A stretch of DNA of 64,000 bases from Selaginella moellendorffii (lineage: Eukaryota > Streptophyta > Lycopodiopsida > Selaginellales > Selaginellaceae), in assembly GCF_000143415.4 (NCBI RefSeq), contig NW_003314331.1, positions 666,114 to 730,113 of the forward strand, in the 5' to 3' direction. This document shows, in pieces, positions 57,350 to 64,000 of the stretch. The notes under the pieces are model-generated. The model did no database searches and was not told the DNA's origin. It saw only the letters and a list, made by a program, of their open reading frames with translations. Both the position numbers and the translations under genes were made by a program. How positions within the stretch are numbered: the stretch's first letter is position 1; every line of letters starts with the position of its first letter.

Positions 57350-58115
57350 CGAGGATGAAGGCCTACGGCAGCAGCAGCAACAACACCACAAGAAGGCTTG
57401 TGGCGGCAGCAGCAATGGACACCAAAAGAAGGCTTACGGCACTGGCATCATAATAAGTTCACAAAGCAAAAGCCGAGGAGGTGGACATTTTTGCAATCGC
57501 GAACGCTGGCGAACGCATGCGAGCAAGGTAAGCAAGATTGAGTTTGATCTTTGCAAGGGGGTAAGAAAGCTCACTTATTCTGGATTTTCCAGTTTTTGTT
57601 TTCTTTTGCTAGCCTGGAGTGGATCTTTTTGCTCATGAACAAAAGCAATGCTACCTCTGCCTAGCGAAGGGACACTATACTTATCAATGTTCAAGAAATC
57701 CCCTGCGAAATGAGCACTGGGCAGAGAGGACTTACACTGGACCAATGAAGAGAATTCGTCTTCAGGTTTGTATCACCTGTTTCTTTATATGTTTATTTGT
57801 GTACGTTTTCAGGTTCAGGTAGCAGACTTCCTGCAATAACATCCTCGTCTCTGCGTCCAACGGATTGAATACGAAAACCTCAAACGGATCTGCAAAATAC
57901 ATCCAAACTTGGGAATCTTTATCGTGCCTGAGCCACCCACCCTTTTGCATCTCAACTTTGGGACGCTTTCCAGCATCTGGATGGACACATCAACGCAGGC
58001 CTAGGCTTCGGGCTATACAAATCCGATGAAGAAATGCCTCCAGGGTATAACCAGTTTGCAGCTGCAGATGAAGCATTGATTGAAGAACTCAAAAAGGAAG
58101 CGAACCATCAAAAAA
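57350..58115 (+). pseudogene. Zinc-knuckle gene copy, broken
   Basis: The stretch has a Gln-rich variant of the repeat exon, then a full second knuckle (CYLCLAKGHYTYQC near 57,650), DPLRNE-like NPLRNEHWAERTYTGPMKR, and the next exon in which IEYENLKRICK is preserved. A stop follows in VADFLQ*. Frameshifts lie near 57,955 and 58,000 before a diverged tail. The first knuckle exon is missing. It lies next to the PGM-like pseudogene, as in the other blocks. Confidence 0.8.
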
Positions 58116-58900
58116 GCTATGCGCTTTAAGAAAGTAATAGAAGTGGAAAGGTGTAGTCAAAGTATACTGTATCGCTCGTGCCTCTAGAAGACAAGAAATA
58201 GTCGTCAGCCTATTGTGGTCTTGGGACGCACTAGAAAAGCTTGTAGCGAGGAAGTTAAACACAAACCAACAAAACTAAATTATCAGTCCCTGAGCCATTG
58301 TGATCGAGTTTCCACGCATAATCGAGATCATTGGTTGTGAAAGGCTCGGGAATGGAAGATCCTCGCTGCTTACATCCAGCCCCTTAATGTTTTTTTCTCT
58401 CTGGAGAAAAAGAAAAGTACCGGCCCGTTCGCATTCTTTCAAACTCGCAGGTGTAAATGATTCCTGGAAAGAAAAGTGCGAAGATTTCCATGCCAATGCT
58501 AACAATCAAAGGTACTACAGGCAGAAGTGGGAAAAAACAAAGCACATCTATCGGTATCCTTTTGCCATAGAATGGTCTGAAGAAATCGGTCTGCTTAAAG
58601 TCGTTGCATCCTAGACAAAAGCAATTTATCAAGCATAAGCATCGCTCCAATCCTTAGTTCCTGACGAATGTCAAGACAAACAGCTCCCCAGGCTGTAGTG
58701 GCTGGATGTTAGGTTTCCATTGTTTTCACATAGTTTATGAAAGCTATATATCAATTTATCTCCACCAAATATCCTGTATCATGTTGGCATTGGATCCCTT
58801 GCATGGTCATGAGAAAAATTCTCTTGATGTTAATTTTGGCCAATGGGATTGGAGGGCGAGAACTAAATACAATTGATGCTCTCTAGCCTTATGCTGCAAT
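58116..58900. other. Unassigned region
   Basis: A plus-strand frame at 58,300-58,614 includes a charged stretch (NNQRYYRQKWEKTKHIYRYP) that looks protein-like, but no family was recognised and no gene model closes. It may be an exon of a decayed gene. Confidence 0.3.
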
Positions 58901-60470
58901 GATCTTCTTGTGTTTCTGTCCAAGAGGCCAATAGAGCTCAACACCTATATCCCATATAATATTCACTTTTTGCAGATATCATGTAAAGGTTGTCAAGTGA
59001 TGAGCCCCTTGCAGCCATGTCTTAAATGCTTTTTCCATCCATAGCATTCAGATATAAACTATATTTTCCAGAGGGAGATCACTAAGCTCCATCTCTAGTG
59101 ACCATGTCTAGGCCTGAAGTTTGTGCCACCACCCAAGTTGATGTTGATTGCCAAGGTTGATAGAGTCCAAAACAACAAACTTCACGAGGTTGCCTTCATC
59201 CAGGTGTGAGTAGACATAGAACATATTGCATGGTGTTCTTCCCAACTTGGAGCTGCATTGGATACCAGATTCCATATATATAATCCTGTGAAATCTATGA
59301 GGATGTCCAATGAATCTTTTGAACTTTCCTCCAAAGATCCTTGGTCAGACCAGGTCCCCATACCTCTCCACTATACGTTAAGACTATTGTGACCTTTGCC
59401 GTGAATTACTGATGCTTAGCATCCCAACAGTAGATCCCTATGGTATGGAAATCACTTTGGAGGGCATGTGATACTAATATGGTCAGTTATCTCATTGATG
59501 TACTATATAGCCAAGGTATTTGTATGCCTTAACCTCTACCACTATCTTGCCTTGATACATATTCTAAGCATTATCTCCCCTCCTGAAGGTCACAATCTAT
59601 GTTTTGGTAAGATTTATAGCTAAGCTTCTGTTTTCACAAAACATGGCAAGGACCTCTAGTTGTCTCTGAAGCAGGAGGCAAGTAGTAGTAAGTCATCTAT
59701 GTAGAGAAGTAGATACAAGTACAGTCCTGCCATTTGGATCTCTGATAGATGGTGATCAACAAAGAGAGCCTTAATCACATTGATATATAAACTAAAGAGA
59801 TTTGGAGAAGGTGGGCTGTTCTATGCCAATGGTGTTGGTGAGCAATTCTTGATCGGTAAAGTCAATAAAAATAACTTTATATAAAGCCGAAGCAACCTAG
59901 ATTGTCACTGTGGATGTTCTAAATACTTTTAGCTGATCTAATAAGCCTTATCTCAGAACTATATTGAAGGCTTTCTTAAAATTAATGAAGTAACATATTA
60001 AGTGTTTGGCTAAGTGAACATAAAGAAGCAATCTATATAGTTAAGTATATTTGGCTAAGTTTGTTAGTTCTCTTTTGGTTTATCTTGCACTGGTTTAGCA
60101 AGAACCCCCATGATATAGAATCTAATCCCTCAATATTGTTATATAATAGCTTATTGTATCTACCAAACATCTTTGCTATCATGTCTTATATATTGGTTTT
60201 AACGTTTTAAACCCTATGGTGTTGTTCTTTCTCCCTAATTTGCAATGTAACGCCATTCCATATTTAGTAAGTTTTATATTTATCCCAAAGACTCTCTCCT
60301 CACTATCCAACATTTTCCACACCAGAACAAAATGGCCTTTGACTTGCAGAAGGTATGTTGGAACTCCATAAACACCAAGATAAATAAGCACGGAGAAACT
60401 ATAGCTAGCTAGGGACTTGAGCCTCCTCATACTCTAGTGCTAATAGTCATTATAGCTGTCTGAAAGTTTT
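58900..60470 (-). mobile_element. LINE-type reverse transcriptase relic
   Basis: On the minus strand, in shifting frames, about 59,700-59,580 gives LEVLAMFCENRSLAINLTKT, and about 59,540-59,505 gives VEVKAYKYLGYIVHQ: the blocks that follow the catalytic YxDD box in LINE RTs. A further frame (60,430-60,179) reads VYGVPTYLLQVKGHFVLVW. Stops are frequent. The type agrees with the plus-strand relic at 24,095-25,420. Confidence 0.65.
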
Positions 60471-61677
60471 TCCTCCTCAACACTGGCCTTTTCGGCAGTG
60501 CCATTATTATTCTTCATTACACCACCCATTTACTCTTCACTTTTTATCAAACTTTATTTTGTATTTTATCTCCCATAACTGATATAAGGACCCCTCACAA
60601 TGGATATACAGCCCTAAGATTATTGCTAATCCCCTATTAATTAATCATCTTTAGTCTAAAATAAAGAGAAATCCATGATCTTGACTTTGTCTCGGTCACG
60701 AGCACACTCTAGCTCCTTAATAAATCTCAATATTAATCACCCTAATTAGAAATCTTGACCCATTATTCTTTATTAGGGTTGATTGTAGCTATCATTAGAA
60801 TCACTAGAGTTGATGACATGGCCTCATTCAAGAGGACCCTAAGGGAGCCAATGATGATCACTTGGATCATGTATAGCTAGTTGCAATGTTTGATAAATGT
60901 GGCAAGAGCATTATTGGCCATATGCAAGGACAATCTCCCAATTTTTCATATTACAAACTTGTTGAGTTAGAGTGAGGTTGGATGTCCTTGGTCCCAACAA
61001 TTGGCTGTAAACTTGATCATGCATAGGTCCACTTGAAGGAATATAGCCAATCTAGTCTTATGCTTCATAGATCTCATGGGCTCTATAGGTAGTCTAGCAG
61101 CTCGGAGACATTGAACATGGGACTTGGCTTTGAGGCTCTTACATATGGCAACAATGTAAAGCTATTACTTGATTTCATTTTATCCATGAGCATTGAGTTG
61201 GTGTAATGAGAGCACATTCTTTCTGCATTGGAGGAAAGCAATATAGCTCCTAAGTGATGACAATGTGGTCTTCCTTTTGATCCATGTGTGGATGTATTTG
61301 TTATACTCTATTTGCTACAACAAGTGAGTTGATTGTCAATGAGTGTGATGATCCTTCTGCTCTTTGTCTAGACATTGCAGTTTTGTGTTGAAACACTCTT
61401 CTATTCTAGACTACAAATAGATGCTATTATATCAATGAGTATTTGGGTTTGGACATTTATCTATCATGTTGTATCTTGCAAACTATCTAGAATCAACTAA
61501 TTATTGTAAGGTTTAGCACTTTTCGAAAAGTGGCTAGCATTCATGAGAGCTATGAAGAGAAGATCACCTACGATAAGGTATCGATGCTGCTGAGATATGT
61601 CTTGGTTTGAGTGTTCAAAATATCTTAGATGGTGCCTTGAAAGCTTTTATCGAACCTTATAAACTTTGTCATTGCCG
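60471..61677. other. AT-rich intergenic DNA, probably transposon-derived
   Basis: No gene, RNA or clear terminal repeat was recognised. Confidence 0.35.
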
Positions 61678-61870
61678 TATATAAACAACCAAAGAAAATA
61701 ACTTAAGAAATAATCTATAAAGGTTTAAATATAAAAGGAAAAGGCCTATGAACAAAAGTACATTCTTTTTTCCAATTGATTAAAAAATTTGGGATACTTA
61801 CAAGTGTTCTTGGGTTTGGATAATATTGAGCTAGGTAACCTCTTGAGAAATCCAAAGTTAGAAATTTACA
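61678..61870 (+). repeat. Cassandra-type LTR, degraded
   Basis: The 193-bp stretch aligns with the 194-bp LTR at 14,352. It keeps CAACCAAAG near the start, TTTTTTCCAATTGATTAAA, and the 5S-like end (TTGGGTTTGGATAATATTGA). It ends GAAATTTACA. No partner LTR or target duplication was identified. Confidence 0.8.
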
Positions 61871-61923
61871 CTTTAGTCCATATTCTTCCGTGATAAAGAA
61901 TGGAATATCCAACACTTCCCTCT

Positions 61924-61994
61924 TTTGGGTTTAAATAGTATTAGATTGAGTGACATCCCAAGAAGTCTAAAGTAAAAAATTTACACCCTTGTCC
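61924..61994 (+). repeat. Second degraded 5S-like LTR end
   Basis: TTGGGTTTAAATAGTATTAGA and GAGTGACATCCCAAGAAG repeat the 5S-like LTR end. The sequence after it (CCATGATAAAGAATGGGATA) repeats the sequence after the preceding LTR, so this is a local tandem duplication. Confidence 0.65.
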
Positions 61995-63532
61995 TTGTTC
62001 TTCCATGATAAAGAATGGGATATCTAGCACCTCCCTCTCTTACATGGCTTTCCATACCCACTCCTCACTCCTTGCATCACACCCAAATTAGTAATGTTAA
62101 ACTTTAAGTCATATTAAGCTATACAATCAGAATAATGCTATTATAGTAGAATAAAAAATATATTTTATTTTATAACTTTAGATACTAGAACAAATTTAAG
62201 TAATTGATAATTGACTCAAGCTGACTTAAAAGGTGGCAATAAAAAAGGGGGAAGTGGAGGCCATTAAACCCCAAAGAATGTTCTCCTTCATAGTTCTCTT
62301 AGTATCTCATCATCAAAGGAGTTCACACAATAACACTATGATCTCTCATCCTGTCTAAAGCTTTGTGAGCATCTAACATGCTCCCACACTTTCAATGTAT
62401 AAATCAAGATATTCCTTGAACAAGAACACAGCCCTTTGGAGTTTAGGGTTCCTTCTCTAGGGATTTTAGTACACCACAATTATGTTTAATCACTAGAAAT
62501 GAGTGAGAATCTCTAAGAAATTGTTTTAGATTTATCCAATTTATTCCCATGTACTTTTTACCCTAAGTTTGAATTCACACCAAATAGGTTATTTCATTTC
62601 ATTTATCAAACATAACTTCCTCCTTAGCAAGTATCCCTTGACTTCATGATGTATTAAGAGGCATATATCATTAGCTGTCTCTAGTTATTGGCACTAACAT
62701 AAGCTCATATTCATACTCATAACAACCTTAAACATGCTGATGCAGAAACAAATCTAGGCCTTGAACATACTAATGCAGAAATTAATTAATTATAGTGAGT
62801 TTAACCTACTTTACTTGGCTTAAGATTTGAGCCTCCCTAAGAACAAAAGCCATTTCATTAGCACCAACCTAGATCCAAGGCAATAGTGATGTAGAGTTCT
62901 GCCTTAGTCCACAAGGTACACTACAAATAGCTATTGGTGTGTATGACATGTTGGATGGCAGTGAATGAATCACCATTGTTGCTTTGGAATTATGGAGGGA
63001 GTATCAATTTGAGCAAATCATGTTTCATTTCAATTTTTAGAGATATAATGAATGAATTTCTACTCTCTTGATGATTTTCTTATATCATGTTGATGAATCA
63101 ATTTCTACTCTCTTAATGATTTTTTTTGTGTGTCAAGTTCATGTCTTGTAAATTGCTATGTAGAAACCTTGGTTATTAAGCTGTGATAAAGTGTTGGAAA
63201 GCCTGAAATATTTTGAACTATATAGCATTTCTCTATATATAAATCAATAGATAAATAATTTTATAGCATATGGGACTAGCTCAGAGAGCCATGCAAATGT
63301 TTATGCATCTAACTATGGGTTGGTGGCCAAATTATCTGTATCTTGCCTGATGGGTTCTTTATAAAGTCCAATTGGGTTTAGAATATTAGTGATGACACTG
63401 TAGTTAAGCATAGTAAATTTGAAAACATTTTAATTTATTTAACACAAGTGTCATTAAGGTAAAAAGCCTCTATGTTACTTACAATATTGCAAAAAAATAA
63501 TAAATAAATAGAAACCTCTTACAATCATCTCA
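61995..63532. other. AT-rich intergenic DNA left of the terminal gene
   Basis: No gene was recognised. It contains the promoter side of the gene at 63,533; TATATATAAA near 63,233-63,242 is a possible but distant TATA. Confidence 0.35.
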
Positions 63533-63982
63533 ATGGCTTCCCAAAGTGTATTACTAATAATTATGTTCTTTTCTTTTATTGCTGTTTATTATGCACAACC
63601 ACCTCAAACTAGATGGGTTGGAGGTTTAGGCCACTTTGGAAATAGACATATATTAAGAATTATACGTCAAATTGGGCATTTAATAGAAGATAGAAGTACT
63701 GAACCAATCAGACCTCCTGAGGAAGGGTTTTATATAGAAAACACTATTACAGTTGGTTTTCAAGAAGTTTATATTCGACTTTATATGTTTCCATATGCTT
63801 TAAAAAATTTCTATTGTGATCCACTTTCTGAAAATGTTTCATTTACTGTACAATATTTAAAAGATACATTTAAGGAGATGTTAAGACTTGTTGACTATCA
63901 TGCACGTCTTTATGCTTTAAAAAGTATTGGTACAGTTTATAAATATTTTATTATAGGTTATATTGGTACTGGAAATGTGTAA
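63533..63982 (+). CDS. Small secreted protein, uncharacterised domain shared with the lectin gene
   Basis: 149-codon AT-rich frame. Residues 1-21 (MASQSVLLIIMFFSFIAVYY with AQ) are a convincing signal peptide. The mature part contains RHILRIIRQIGHLIEDRS, VGFQEVYIRLYMFPYALKNF and RLYALKSIGTVYKYFIIGY. It has one Cys in the mature part. Its layout (helix, proline-rich loop, strands, amphipathic helix, strands) and words such as L..IIRQI against ILRLINQ and RLYALKSIG against RLIALTVGN suggest distant relation to residues about 35-150 of the lectin-fusion protein at 27,315. The end GTGTAAG could instead be a splice donor, so the gene may continue beyond the window. Confidence 0.6.
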   Translation: MASQSVLLIIMFFSFIAVYYAQPPQTRWVGGLGHFGNRHILRIIRQIGHLIEDRSTEPIRPPEEGFYIENTITVGFQEVYIRLYMFPYALKNFYCDPLSENVSFTVQYLKDTFKEMLRLVDYHARLYALKSIGTVYKYFIIGYIGTGNV

Positions 63983-64000
63983 GAGAAGCTAATGAAATTT

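Overview
The window is nuclear DNA of a land plant. Genes have many short introns (about 50-70 bp in the cyanase/amidase gene), plant-specific families are present (NPH3-BTB, CCT, GNA-type lectin, DEAH11/12-like helicase), and GC-richer gene islands alternate with very AT-rich, repeat-filled stretches. Gene compactness and family content look most like a lycophyte such as Selaginella; that is inference, not something the sequence proves.

Layout. 1-11 kb: an unassigned start, then copy A of a segmental duplication (decayed Ty3/gypsy pol, a broken DEAH11/12-like helicase, an intact zinc-knuckle gene), then a third, more damaged helicase relic. 11-19.8 kb: copy B of the same unit. It carries an insertion absent from copy A: a nest of miniature LTR retrotransposons (TRIMs) at 13,718-16,334, whose innermost member is a complete Cassandra-type TRIM with a 5S-rRNA-like promoter in each LTR. 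20.2-23.6 kb: an eight-exon gene encoding a cyanase domain fused in frame to an amidase-signature amidase, followed by an FHA-domain gene. 24-26 kb: a LINE relic. 26-34.5 kb: two tandem, decayed copies of a unit made of zinc-knuckle scrap, phosphoglycerate-mutase-like scrap and a lectin gene (the first lectin intact, the second broken). Between them lies an inverted, decayed copy of the CCR/KAS III/PGM/zinc-knuckle block that is better preserved at 53.5-58.1 kb. 34.8-53 kb: an ordinary gene island with M1 aminopeptidase, SAM-dependent methyltransferase of the cyclopropane-synthase type, CCT protein, NPH3-BTB protein, tRNA-Thr(CGU), a membrane protein with a Cys-rich C-terminus, a Gpc1-type acyltransferase and an intronless kinase-like gene. 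53.5-58 kb: KAS III pseudogene, intact CCR-like reductase, PGM-like and zinc-knuckle pseudogenes. 58-64 kb: a LINE relic, Cassandra LTR scraps and, at the right edge, an AT-rich gene for a small secreted protein.

The most unusual item is the cyanase-amidase fusion. The junction lies inside one uninterrupted exon. The amidase keeps its catalytic Lys and Ser residues. The cyanase half keeps the Arg and Glu of its active site but has Leu where the catalytic Ser is expected. Second is the TRIM nest, whose insertion order can be read from target-site duplications and from an empty site in copy A. Third is a poorly characterised secreted domain seen alone at 63.5 kb and, apparently, fused to a GNA-type lectin at 27.3 kb.
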